This document shows positions 1 to 9,609 of a stretch of DNA of 64,000 bases, piece by piece. The notes under the pieces were generated by a model. It saw only the letters and a list, made by a program, of their open reading frames with translations, was not told the DNA's origin and searched no databases. The stretch spans positions 3,157,501-3,221,500 of the forward strand of contig CP034120.1 in the NCBI GenBank assembly GCA_003856375.1, written 5' to 3'. The position numbers and the translations under genes were made by a program. The DNA comes from Glaciecola amylolytica. Lineage in GTDB: Bacteria > Bacteroidota > Bacteroidia > Flavobacteriales_D > Crocinitomicaceae. Numbering within the stretch: position 1 is the first letter of the stretch; every line of letters starts with the position of its first letter.

Positions 1-1394
<1,394 letters not shown>

Positions 1395-1629
1395 AAAAAA
1401 CTTTGAATTTGTTGATGTGCTCTGTTTAATTTTCTGTCTACGCTGTTTCCTTATTTCCTAATCTGTCAAAGAACTTTCTTGTCGATCTTAAAAGTATCAC
1501 CCTTTACTATCTGTAAGACTTATCGTAACCGATGTCACTCGTCTTTATTTCATTTTCAAAAAGCCGTTGCTTTCTCTTTTTCTTTTATTCCTCAACCACC
1601 CTTCCAGTGAATGTTTCCCGTTGTTTTCG
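1395..1629 (-). other. Leader of the rRNA transcript
   Basis: This non-coding stretch lies between the proximal rRNA promoter and the 16S 5' end. It is AT-rich, has no convincing frame, and would be the transcribed leader that carries the precursor-processing and antitermination signals of the operon. No individual site was resolved by eye. Its length, about 235 bases from the proximal start, is inferred from the promoter position rather than from a mapped transcription start. Confidence 0.6.
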
Positions 1630-1635
1630 GGGTTG

Positions 1636-1665
1636 CAAAGGTAATCAAGTTTTTCTTTTTAACAA
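1636..1665 (-). promoter_or_regulatory. rRNA promoter P1 (proximal)
   Basis: On the minus strand a TTG (1663-1665) is followed after 19 bases by TACCTTTG (1636-1643), which matches the Bacteroidota housekeeping promoter TTG-N17-23-TAnnTTTG. The flanks are almost identical to those of P2, exactly 100 bp away. Transcription would start about seven bases downstream, near 1629. This is the copy closest to the 16S gene. Confidence 0.85.
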
Positions 1666-1735
1666 GTGTTTGTGAAAAATATTTCGAAGTTTTTTTTCTA
1701 CTCTCACTCATCAACCTCCGCTCGTTTGCGGGGTG

Positions 1736-1765
1736 CAAAGGTAATCAACTTTTCTTTCTTAACAA
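1736..1765 (-). promoter_or_regulatory. rRNA promoter P2
   Basis: On the minus strand TTG (1763-1765), 19 bases and TACCTTTG (1736-1743) give a full Bacteroidota promoter. About 35 bases of flank are shared with P1. The spacing to P1 is exactly 100 bp, so the two were probably made by duplication. Confidence 0.85.
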
Positions 1766-1855
1766 GTCTTTGTCAATTTATTTTTAAAGTTTTTTCGATA
1801 ACCTTTCTTTTGTCAACTCCTCCGTTTCCGAAGCGCTTATCGTTCTAAGCGGGTG

Positions 1856-1885
1856 CAAAAGTACGTACTCTTTTTGCTTTTCCAA
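1856..1885 (-). promoter_or_regulatory. rRNA promoter P3 (distal)
   Basis: On the minus strand TTG (1883-1885), 19 bases and TACTTTTG (1856-1863) give a third promoter, 120 bp upstream of P2. Its spacer is more diverged than that of P1 and P2, but the TTTGCACCC downstream edge and the TTTATTTTTAAAG upstream tract are kept. It lies just downstream of the stop of the neighbouring membrane-protein gene, with no clear terminator between them. Confidence 0.8.
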
Positions 1886-1973
1886 GCCTTTTTTACGTTT
1901 ATTTTTAAAGTTTTTGGATGACACCCTCTTAACACACTGATAAGACAGGGTTTACAGAAAATAAAAAATCAAA

Positions 1974-2573
1974 CTATTTTCCCAAATTCCGGTAAAGATC
2001 CCTAAGTTCCGATACAATAAGCGGCTTTTCCTCCCCCAATACATCCAAAGATGCAGCTCCTTTTAGGGTCGCTTTTAGGAATTCAGGATTCAATAACACG
2101 TATTTCCCTTCCAAAACACTCAATGATCCCGTGTTATTTGTCACATCAAAGACAATCATCAGCCCTTTTAAGGATTTAAATGCGTCATTATATACCGATA
2201 GTATCTGTAAAAGGGCATACGACAACAGGTCTTCCTGGTTTAATTCCGCACGGGTGGTGTCATCAAACTGAAGCTCCGAAATCAATTTCCCCATTCTTTT
2301 TTCCAATAACTTCTGTTCTCCTTTCGACAGAGACCTATATACAGGACTAATCTCATTCAAAAAATAACGGTGATTTACATTGAACTTGACCGCATCTCCG
2401 GATAACTTTTTCCGAATGGCACTTCGTAACCAAATGCGAAGTGCAACCCAGGTCAGAAGAATCAACAACACTCCCAGAATCTTTGCAGGAATAACTACCC
2501 CGAAAATCAGTAAACACGGAATTGTGATTAACAATAATATGATTGGAATCAAAAGGGGCAAAAAGCGTTTCAT
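1974..2573 (-). CDS. Small membrane protein, possibly MtfA-like
   Basis: A 199-residue protein with two adjacent hydrophobic helices at the N-terminus (about residues 4-25 and 29-49), followed by a soluble, mostly helical domain. The stretch around residues 70-100 (HRYFLNEISPVYRSL, then SKGEQKLLEKRM) resembles the entry region of MtfA/M90 peptidases, where a peptide meaning xFYxxLsxeeqxxL precedes the domain. However, the HExxH zinc site of that family is absent and the protein ends early. The MtfA link is a weak inference; the function is unknown. It starts 21 bases after the stop of the POT transporter 2595-4250 on the same strand, so the two may be cotranscribed. Confidence 0.7.
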   Translation of the reverse strand: MKRFLPLLIPIILLLITIPCLLIFGVVIPAKILGVLLILLTWVALRIWLRSAIRKKLSGDAVKFNVNHRYFLNEISPVYRSLSKGEQKLLEKRMGKLISELQFDDTTRAELNQEDLLSYALLQILSVYNDAFKSLKGLMIVFDVTNNTGSLSVLEGKYVLLNPEFLKATLKGAASLDVLGEEKPLIVSELRDLYRNLGK

Positions 2574-2594
2574 GCTACTCTATATTATAGTGTA

Positions 2595-4250
2595 TTATTT
2601 CTTTTGCTCTCTAAAGACTTTCAACAACCAGGGAAGAAGCACGATCAGGATCAATGTTGCTCCCATCATTAAGTAGAAGTTCAACATGAAGAAGGAGGAT
2701 TTATCATCGTATTGATCCCAAAGTGATGCGATCACACCACTCAACTTGTTTCCGATTGAAGTTGAAATGAACCAAGCCCCCATTAACAATGCTGTCAAAC
2801 GGGCAGGCGACAATTTCGAAACCATGGATAAACCAATCGGTGACAAACACAATTCGCCGATGGTGATTACTCCGTAGGCTGCAAAGAACCACCAGTAACT
2901 GGATTTGATCTCACCATTTTGCGAAGCGTTCGCTGCGGCCACCATCACCAAGCAGGATAACCCTGTGATGAGTAAGCCCAAAACAAACTTGATCGGAATG
3001 GACGGTTCTCTTTTTCGGTGGCGCAAGAATCTAAAAATTCCGACGATCAGCGGTGTCAATACAATTACCCAGAACGGATTCACGGATTGGAAGATATTCG
3101 TATTGAATAAAGCAACTACTTCTCCTTCTTTCCGCTTATTCTGATCGTTCTTAAAATAAGACGGGTAATCGATTTCCTTTTCCCCTTCGATCTTTCTGAA
3201 ATGACGATCCAAAGTCTGAACCGGTTCTTCCGATTTTTTATATCTGATCGTATCGGCCAGACTCATATTGATTAAACCCGATTTCATTGAAGCCGGTACT
3301 TCTCTATCCGTATAATTGTTTGCCCATGTATTCAACACGGTTCCGTTCTGTTTGAAAATTGCCCAGAAAGGAATCACCGCAATACACACCACCAAAATGG
3401 CACTAACTACTCTTCGCTCATTTTTGGGAGATGTAAACAAAACATAACCGAAGAAGAAAATAACAGGAATACATGCAAAAAGGAAAGCATCCGTCACATC
3501 ATCTTTTACCAGATAGGAATGTTCGTTTGTTGCAGTCGGAACTCCATTGATGAAGTAACCGATCACCGCAAAAATCACAGAAGGCACCACGACGATCAAC
3601 AAATCGATCCACCAGGCTTTTTCTCCCGGAACAGCAACCTTTTTGACATCCCCGGAAACATAGTGCTTGTTCCCAAGAAGAAATACAACTACTCCGACAA
3701 ACATTCCGATTCCGGCACCAACAAAAGCTACCGAATAGCCATACTTATTAATCAGGAATGCCGACACGATATTACACACAAAGGCTCCGACGTTGATTCC
3801 CATGTAGAAGATATTATATCCTTCGTCTTTCTGATCGCGGTAATCATCCGTATTGTACAAGTTCCCGAGCAAGGTCGAAATGTTGGGTTTGAAAAGTCCG
3901 TTCCCGGCAATCACCAGAACCATTCCCGAATAGAGCATCGGAAATGAATGCACGCCCATCATACAATATCCAACTCCCATCAGGATTCCTCCTATTACAA
4001 TGGGAAGTCGATATCCTAAAACACGATCGGCCAATAAACCGCCGATGAAAGGCGTGAAGAAAACCAATGCAATGAATGTTCCGTATAAACTTGCAGATTC
4101 AGCTTCCGACATTTCGAATCCCTGATCTGCATCTTTTAAATACAGTGTAAAAATTCCGATCATTAAGTAATAACCGAAACGTTCCCACATTTCAGAAAGG
4201 AACAAAAATGGAAGAGCTTTTGGGTGTTTGCGTTGTTTAATTTTTTCCAT
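2595..4250 (-). CDS. POT-family proton:oligopeptide symporter (first of three)
   Basis: Inner-membrane major-facilitator protein of the proton-dependent oligopeptide transporter family (DtpT/YdgR type), which imports di- and tripeptides with protons. Seen here: the proton-coupling motif ExxERFxYY in canonical form (EMWERFGYY, residues 20-28), LADRVLGYR after helix 2, NGLFKPNIS and the YMGINVGAF block of the PTR2 signature. About 12-14 hydrophobic helices fit the 551 residues. A start at 4250 (MEKIKQRKHPK) is preferred over the upstream ATG at 4277 because the family begins shortly before ExxER and the extra nine residues overlap the terminator of the upstream paralogue. Followed by a small membrane-protein gene after 21 bases. 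Confidence 0.92.
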   Translation of the reverse strand: MEKIKQRKHPKALPFLFLSEMWERFGYYLMIGIFTLYLKDADQGFEMSEAESASLYGTFIALVFFTPFIGGLLADRVLGYRLPIVIGGILMGVGYCMMGVHSFPMLYSGMVLVIAGNGLFKPNISTLLGNLYNTDDYRDQKDEGYNIFYMGINVGAFVCNIVSAFLINKYGYSVAFVGAGIGMFVGVVVFLLGNKHYVSGDVKKVAVPGEKAWWIDLLIVVVPSVIFAVIGYFINGVPTATNEHSYLVKDDVTDAFLFACIPVIFFFGYVLFTSPKNERRVVSAILVVCIAVIPFWAIFKQNGTVLNTWANNYTDREVPASMKSGLINMSLADTIRYKKSEEPVQTLDRHFRKIEGEKEIDYPSYFKNDQNKRKEGEVVALFNTNIFQSVNPFWVIVLTPLIVGIFRFLRHRKREPSIPIKFVLGLLITGLSCLVMVAAANASQNGEIKSSYWWFFAAYGVITIGELCLSPIGLSMVSKLSPARLTALLMGAWFISTSIGNKLSGVIASLWDQYDDKSSFFMLNFYLMMGATLILIVLLPWLLKVFREQKK

Positions 4251-4261
4251 CGGTTTAGAAT

Positions 4262-4305
4262 AAAAGAGTCCCGCCAACCAGTTCTGTCGGTTTCAGCGGG
4301 ACTCA
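4262..4305 (-). terminator. Terminator after the second POT gene
   Basis: GAGTCCCGC (4266-4274) pairs with GCGGGACTC (4296-4304). On the minus strand the stem is followed by TTTTATTC, so it should end transcripts of the 4322-6043 gene. It lies directly ahead of the next POT gene, separating the two into different units. Confidence 0.75.
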
Positions 4306-4321
4306 AAGATAAAATGTTTTG

Positions 4322-6043
4322 TTATTTAACTCCTCCCATTTTTCTTCTAAGAATAGGAGAAATGAGGATTAATACGACTCCGGAAATCAGTGAAATAATT
4401 CCAATTGTCTGATATCCTTCCGTATACTGCATTAATTTCTCTGTATTTGTAAGATTTTTATCCGAATTTCCGCTGGAAGCCAATGCTGCACCGATCAAAC
4501 CTGCTCCGTATTGTCCATAAGCACTTGCTAAAAACCAGGTTCCCATCATCATTCCGGTCAATCTTTTCGGAGATAACTTCGTAATCATAGACAAACCTAT
4601 CGGTGACAAACACAGCTCTCCCACACTCACAACCAAATATGCGAAGATAAAAATCCACAAAGGGGTTAATCCGTTTGAATCTGCAGAAAAACGGCTGGAT
4701 GCAAATGCCATGAATCCCAATCCTAAAATGAAAAAACCTAATCCAAACTTCACGATTGTATTCGGTTCGGCTTTTCGCTTATTTAGCCACACCCATAAGA
4801 ATCCTACCAATGGAGCAAGTAAAACTACCCACAGAGAATTCAACGAATTGTTCACCGAAGTCATATTAAGTCCATTACTCGAAACATTTCCGTTTGCAAA
4901 ATAGTTCAACGACCCACCTCCCTGCTCAAAAAACGACCAGAATAAGGCTGAAAAGATGATCAACAGAACAGCAACCAACAGTTTACCGAATTCCTCTTTT
5001 TTCACTTTGGTCAATACATAAATAAGGTATCCTAAAATGACTACTGCAAGAACAATCATAAACAGATCACTGAACTGTACTGTGTAAGGAATCATCTTCC
5101 CGTCCTCCAGTTTTACTTCTCCGAACAAAAATGTCAAATCCACATCAAACGGATAGTAAACCATCAGGAAGAAGAACGGAATCATTGCCAGAGACGCTAA
5201 ATAAACAGTCAGGTTTTTAGATAACCCCAGTTTGTTCCTTTCAACCAATTTTTCCGGAAATGGAGGCAATCCAATCGGACCCAATGATTTTTGAGTTTTA
5301 AGAAATAAAGCCAATCCCATCAACATACAAACGCCTGCCAAACCAAATCCAAGTGACCAGCTGATCGATGTTCCGATGTATGCAATGGTTAATCCACTCA
5401 ACAATGCACCGATGTTAATTCCTGAATAGAACAATGAAAATCCTGAATCCCTTCTTGGGTCGTTGTCGTGATAAAGATCTCCAACCATTGTGGAGATGTT
5501 TGGTTTGAAGAATCCGTTTCCTACAATCAGAATACTCACTCCCAGATAAAAAGTAAATGCTCCGGGAACTGCCATCAGAAAGGTTCCTAAGGCCATCAAA
5601 ATACCTCCCCAAAACACAGACTTCCTGAATCCGAAAATCTTATCGGCAAACATTCCTCCCACAAATGCCATCGCATAAATGAAAGCCTGAATCAAACCGT
5701 ATTGCTTATTCGAAGAACTTTCTGCTACATCCCTGTTCTTTTGCTGTGATGTTTCAATGTAATATCTGGGATGATCTACACTTAATTCTTCTTTGTTCAG
5801 TTTGTAAAACTCTGTTTTCTTAGCCTCCAACTCCCCTTTTGGAATCGGATTGTAATCATTCGTCAGAATCAGATGAGAAATATACAATGCCAAAAGTGCC
5901 CGCATTCCGTAGAATGTAAAACGCTCCCACATTTCAACCAAGAAAAGATACCACAACTGTTTGGGGTATTTTCCTTTAAAATTTCTAATAGTTTCTAATG
6001 CTGCGGCATCTGATGGATTCAGGTCTTTTTCTTCCAAACTCAT
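4322..6043 (-). CDS. POT-family proton:oligopeptide symporter (second of three)
   Basis: Second paralogue of the proton-dependent oligopeptide transporter family, 573 residues, inner membrane. The motif at residues 37-45 reads EMWERFTFY, so the penultimate tyrosine of the usual ExxERFxYY is phenylalanine. NGFFKPNISTMVG and SLFYSGINIGALL mark the PTR2 signature, and VGELCLSPIGLSM precedes the late helices. A hydrophilic insert of about 45 residues (PKGELEAKKTEFY onward) sits after helix 1. The start at 6043 (MSLEEKDL) is chosen; an in-frame ATG at 6112 would add 23 residues that overlap the upstream terminator. Flanked by terminators on both sides, so probably its own transcript. Confidence 0.92.
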   Translation of the reverse strand: MSLEEKDLNPSDAAALETIRNFKGKYPKQLWYLFLVEMWERFTFYGMRALLALYISHLILTNDYNPIPKGELEAKKTEFYKLNKEELSVDHPRYYIETSQQKNRDVAESSSNKQYGLIQAFIYAMAFVGGMFADKIFGFRKSVFWGGILMALGTFLMAVPGAFTFYLGVSILIVGNGFFKPNISTMVGDLYHDNDPRRDSGFSLFYSGINIGALLSGLTIAYIGTSISWSLGFGLAGVCMLMGLALFLKTQKSLGPIGLPPFPEKLVERNKLGLSKNLTVYLASLAMIPFFFLMVYYPFDVDLTFLFGEVKLEDGKMIPYTVQFSDLFMIVLAVVILGYLIYVLTKVKKEEFGKLLVAVLLIIFSALFWSFFEQGGGSLNYFANGNVSSNGLNMTSVNNSLNSLWVVLLAPLVGFLWVWLNKRKAEPNTIVKFGLGFFILGLGFMAFASSRFSADSNGLTPLWIFIFAYLVVSVGELCLSPIGLSMITKLSPKRLTGMMMGTWFLASAYGQYGAGLIGAALASSGNSDKNLTNTEKLMQYTEGYQTIGIISLISGVVLILISPILRRKMGGVK

Positions 6044-6110
6044 AACTCTATTTCTTAACGAATCGTAAAAATGATAAATTAAATCGGATGTGCGATAAAA
6101 TATGGGGGAC

Positions 6111-6145
6111 AAAAAAATCCCTCACATAATTTTGCAAGGGATTTT
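6111..6145 (-). terminator. Terminator after the third POT gene
   Basis: AAATCCCT (6115-6122) pairs with AGGGATTT (6137-6144). On the minus strand the stem runs into a seven-T tract. It follows the stop of the 6165-8063 gene by about 20 bases. Confidence 0.75.
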
Positions 6146-6164
6146 CAGATTTATAACTAGTTCA

Positions 6165-8063
6165 TTAGCGAACCCCGTGCATCATTTTCTTTAAGAACGG
6201 AGTGATCGCAAATAAAATCGCGGATGCAATTCCACATAGCACTACGAATACCATGAAGAAATCAAAAAGTCCTTTAATCGTAAATCCGGCAAATGTCGGG
6301 TACTTCACGGTAATGATCTCATTCTCTGCAATCGTTTTGAATTCTTGTGCCGTAAATGTAGTGTCTGAAGCCTGGTACTTATTTACAAATGGCTTGTTCT
6401 TTTTAGCAGCTACTTCTCTTTCTGTTTTCAACTCAGCAGTTGCTTTCAGTTTCTTGCTGACATCCAATTTATTAGCTTTCGATTTTTCATTGTGTACTGC
6501 TGCAATATTCAATTTAGCAAGCACATACAATTCTTCTCCCGTAGCTTTCTTTTCATTCTCCAGGATCGCCTTCAAATCAATGTTCACTTCCTGAGCCGCC
6601 TGATACTTATCACCTGTAGGAGGCAAAATAGATCCCAATGACCCGGACAATGCATATCCTGCCGCGTTGGACAAGAAGAACACTCCGTATAACAAAGATG
6701 CGAAACGCTTCGGAGACAGCTTACCAACCAATGACAAACCGATCGGAGACAAGCACAACTCTCCTACTGTTTGGATAAAGTACAATAGAACCAACCATTT
6801 TACTGCTAGCAATTCATCTCCCAAACCATTTACGTTTTGAGCAATAATGAAGTAGCTCAATGCGATCAATAACAAGCCCATTGCCTGTTTTGCAGGAGAA
6901 ATCGGCTCTTTGTCTTTTGATCTTAGCTTATCCCAAAGTTTACTGAACGGAATAGCAAGAATTACGACAAATAAACCATTGAAAATCTGCACCATCGATG
7001 CCGGCATTTCCCAACCGAAGATGTGTCTGTCAGTTTGGTTACTTGCAATAAAGGTCAAAGAAGATCCTGCCTGCTCAAATGCAGCCCAGAAGAAGATCAC
7101 GAAAAACGAAATAATGTAGATTACATAAATACGCTGACGCTCAATTTTTGTTAACGTTTTATCCGAAATAATCAATCCTGCAAGCGTTAAACCACTGGCG
7201 TAAATGATCGGATAAATAATTGTAGTAATGAAGTTATCTCCTGCCAGGAAATATTGGAAAACAAAGAATAATCCTACAAATGCGATTACAGCCCCAATCA
7301 ATGAAGCAGCTGTGAATTTCGGTTTCTGAATTTCTTCTCCCTCTGAATCAAGCACATCTGATTTTGAAGGAACACCTCCAAGCGGCTTACCATCCGGAGT
7401 AACTACGTATTTGTTTTTCAATGCAGCAAACAACACAGTTCCTAAAATCATCGCAACACCTGCAGCAAGGAATCCCCATTTGAAAGCGTATACATCCTGA
7501 ACTCCTCCGATTTTAACATCACCGATCATCGGGCATAAAAACTGGCTCAACAATGCACCGATGTTGATCCCCATGTAAAAGATCGTAAATGCAGAATCCA
7601 ATTTACTCTTCTCATGTTTCGGGTACAAACTTCCAACCATGGAAGAAATGTTCGGCTTGAAGAATCCATTTCCAAAAATGATGATTCCCAAAGCTGACCA
7701 CATCAGGGTATTTGCCAATCCCAGATTCGTAGAAAATACGCTGGCACTTGCGAACAATAACAATTGTCCGATTGCCATCATTCCTCCTCCGAGCATGATG
7801 CAGTTCCTGTTACCGAAGAAACGGTCAGAAATAAATCCTCCCAACATCGGAGTTAAGTAACATAATCCAAGGAAACCACCATAAATCAAAGCGGCGTCTC
7901 CTTCGTTCATCCTCAATGCATTGATCATGAACAATGTAAGGATCGCGCGCATTCCGTAGAAGTTGAAACGTTCCCACATTTCAGTTCCAAACAATACCCA
8001 CAAACCTTTCGGATGTCCTTTTTGAGATGATGGTTGGTTAGTAGTATCTAGTGTACTTTCCAT
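6165..8063 (-). CDS. POT-family proton:oligopeptide symporter with long late loop
   Basis: Third paralogue, 632 residues. The proton-coupling motif is EMWERFNFY (residues 28-36), with NGFFKPNISSMVG and IFYMGINIGALL following. Its oddity is a hydrophilic insert of roughly 100 residues, from about 490 to 590, between the penultimate and last membrane helices. The insert is rich in Lys, Ala and Glu (for example AILENEKKATGEELY) and likely helical; the other two copies lack it. The first of the tandem three in the direction of transcription. Whether the loop changes substrate choice or binds a partner cannot be told from sequence. Confidence 0.92.
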   Translation of the reverse strand: MESTLDTTNQPSSQKGHPKGLWVLFGTEMWERFNFYGMRAILTLFMINALRMNEGDAALIYGGFLGLCYLTPMLGGFISDRFFGNRNCIMLGGGMMAIGQLLLFASASVFSTNLGLANTLMWSALGIIIFGNGFFKPNISSMVGSLYPKHEKSKLDSAFTIFYMGINIGALLSQFLCPMIGDVKIGGVQDVYAFKWGFLAAGVAMILGTVLFAALKNKYVVTPDGKPLGGVPSKSDVLDSEGEEIQKPKFTAASLIGAVIAFVGLFFVFQYFLAGDNFITTIIYPIIYASGLTLAGLIISDKTLTKIERQRIYVIYIISFFVIFFWAAFEQAGSSLTFIASNQTDRHIFGWEMPASMVQIFNGLFVVILAIPFSKLWDKLRSKDKEPISPAKQAMGLLLIALSYFIIAQNVNGLGDELLAVKWLVLLYFIQTVGELCLSPIGLSLVGKLSPKRFASLLYGVFFLSNAAGYALSGSLGSILPPTGDKYQAAQEVNIDLKAILENEKKATGEELYVLAKLNIAAVHNEKSKANKLDVSKKLKATAELKTEREVAAKKNKPFVNKYQASDTTFTAQEFKTIAENEIITVKYPTFAGFTIKGLFDFFMVFVVLCGIASAILFAITPFLKKMMHGVR

Positions 8064-8156
8064 ATTTCGTTTAATTTTTTTAGCGTCGGTGAAAATAGGT
8101 AAAAAATGATTGAATGATTCAGATTGTTTTAATTTTAACGCTTTGTAAATTGCTTA

Positions 8157-8810
8157 ATGTTTGATTTAGAGAACCTTTTCGATACGCATACGCATCATTT
8201 TGATCCAAAAATGAGGGCTATTGTTCAATTAACGGAGCCCTTTCCGGGGTATTTTCCGCCCTGTTTTTCGTTCGGAGTTCATCCTAAAGAAGCAAATTCT
8301 GCTGATTTTGAAAAAATAGAACAGACCTCTAATCAATTGATTGAGCATCCCGGATTTCTGGCATTCGGAGAAATTGGTCTGGATAATCGCTACGATACCA
8401 TGGAAGAGCAGGAAGCCTTGTATATCTTCCAATTAAAACTGGCGTCAAAACTTCAAAAACCAATCATTCTTCATTGCGTCAATTCCTGGGACAGATGCCG
8501 CTTTCTGCACGAAAAAAACGCACCAGAAACCGTGTTGATTTACCATGGATTCAACAAGGCGTCTATTCTGGAATCCGTTTTGAATTATCCGCAGGCTATG
8601 ATCAGTATCGGTGAATCCGTTCTTACAAATCCGAAGCTTCAAAAAAGTGTGGAAATGATTCCTCTTTCCCGCTTATTACTCGAAACCGATACCGGTTCGG
8701 GAGCATTGATTGACACTTATCATGCAGTGGCTGAGATAAAAAACATATCTTTGCAAGCCCTAATCGAACCACTAAACGAAAACGCAAAACGAATTTTTAA
8801 GTATGAGTAA
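8157..8810 (+). CDS. TatD-family metal-dependent hydrolase
   Basis: Metal-dependent TIM-barrel hydrolase of the TatD family, which acts as a 3'-5' DNase or related phosphohydrolase in the cytoplasm. Metal ligands are visible: HxH at residues 11-13 in DTHTHHF, Glu in FGEIGLD, His in ILHCVNSWDR, His in IYHGF, and Asp in LLLETDTG. At 217 residues it is about 40 shorter than typical TatD, with the loss spread through loops, so it belongs to a short subgroup common in Bacteroidota. Its last eight bases overlap the start of tcdA, which implies translational coupling. Confidence 0.88.
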   Translation: MFDLENLFDTHTHHFDPKMRAIVQLTEPFPGYFPPCFSFGVHPKEANSADFEKIEQTSNQLIEHPGFLAFGEIGLDNRYDTMEEQEALYIFQLKLASKLQKPIILHCVNSWDRCRFLHEKNAPETVLIYHGFNKASILESVLNYPQAMISIGESVLTNPKLQKSVEMIPLSRLLLETDTGSGALIDTYHAVAEIKNISLQALIEPLNENAKRIFKYE

Positions 8811-9555
8811 GTGGTTGGAGCGTACAGAGCTGATTCTTGGACCCGATGAAATGAATCGTTTAAAATCTGCTCATGTACTCATTGTAGGGCTTGGAGGAAT
8901 CGGATCTTTTGCAGCGGAATTTATTGCCCGCGCAGGAGTCGGAACAATGACGATTGTGGATGGTGATGCTTTCGATATTACCAATAAAAACAGACAACTA
9001 ACGGCTTTGGACTCCACAATCGGACGAAACAAAGCGGTTGTTTTAGCTGAACGGATCAAAGACATTAATCCGGATATCCAATTGAATGTGGTGGAAGAAT
9101 TTGTGCTTCCTCAGCGCGTTTGGGAACTGTTAGACGAATACAAACCCAATTATGTGATGGATTGTATCGACAGTGTGACTCCGAAACTGGAATGGATCAT
9201 TGCCTGCAAAAGCAAAAAAATCAAAGTCATTACCCATTTGGGAGCCGGAGGAAAAATGGATCCGACCCGTGTTCAGGTTGTAAAACTACCAGACAGTCAC
9301 AATTGTAAATTGGGCGCTCATGTCAAAAAAAGACTCAAGAAGAAAGGTGTTCGTTTCGAAAAGATCAAATGTGTGTATTCTTCTGAATTACAGCAAAAAG
9401 ACTCTTTGAAAATGACGGATGGATCAAACTTCAAGCGTTCTTTTTACGGAACGGTTAGTTATATGCCGGCCTTGTTCGGACTCATGGGGGCAGCCGAAGT
9501 GATTCGCTATCTGAGCCAAAAAGAAACCAGAGAAAGCACAGTCTTTGATAAATAA
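8803..9555 (+). CDS. tcdA: tRNA threonylcarbamoyladenosine dehydratase
   Basis: E1-like ThiF/HesA-family enzyme that uses ATP to cyclise t6A37 of ANN-decoding tRNAs into ct6A. Seen here: the nucleotide-binding loop GLGGIG at residues 29-34, the VDGDAFDITNKNRQ block that follows, and MDCIDSVTPK in the middle. The 250-residue length is near the family norm (about 250-270), and there is no rhodanese domain, unlike MoeB or ThiF fusions. Starts inside the stop region of the TatD-like gene (8-base overlap), so both are one transcript. The aminopeptidase gene begins about 55 bases downstream. Confidence 0.88.
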   Translation: MSKWLERTELILGPDEMNRLKSAHVLIVGLGGIGSFAAEFIARAGVGTMTIVDGDAFDITNKNRQLTALDSTIGRNKAVVLAERIKDINPDIQLNVVEEFVLPQRVWELLDEYKPNYVMDCIDSVTPKLEWIIACKSKKIKVITHLGAGGKMDPTRVQVVKLPDSHNCKLGAHVKKRLKKKGVRFEKIKCVYSSELQQKDSLKMTDGSNFKRSFYGTVSYMPALFGLMGAAEVIRYLSQKETRESTVFDK

Positions 9556-9609
9556 TAACAAGGCATGATTCAAAGAAAAAAGTATATTCGCATACCTCAA
9601 ATTAAGAAA

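Noticed and set aside
1666-1848. Sixty-residue frame on the plus strand
   Set aside because: It lies across the rRNA promoters, is made of TTT-rich promoter sequence, and runs opposite to the rRNA.
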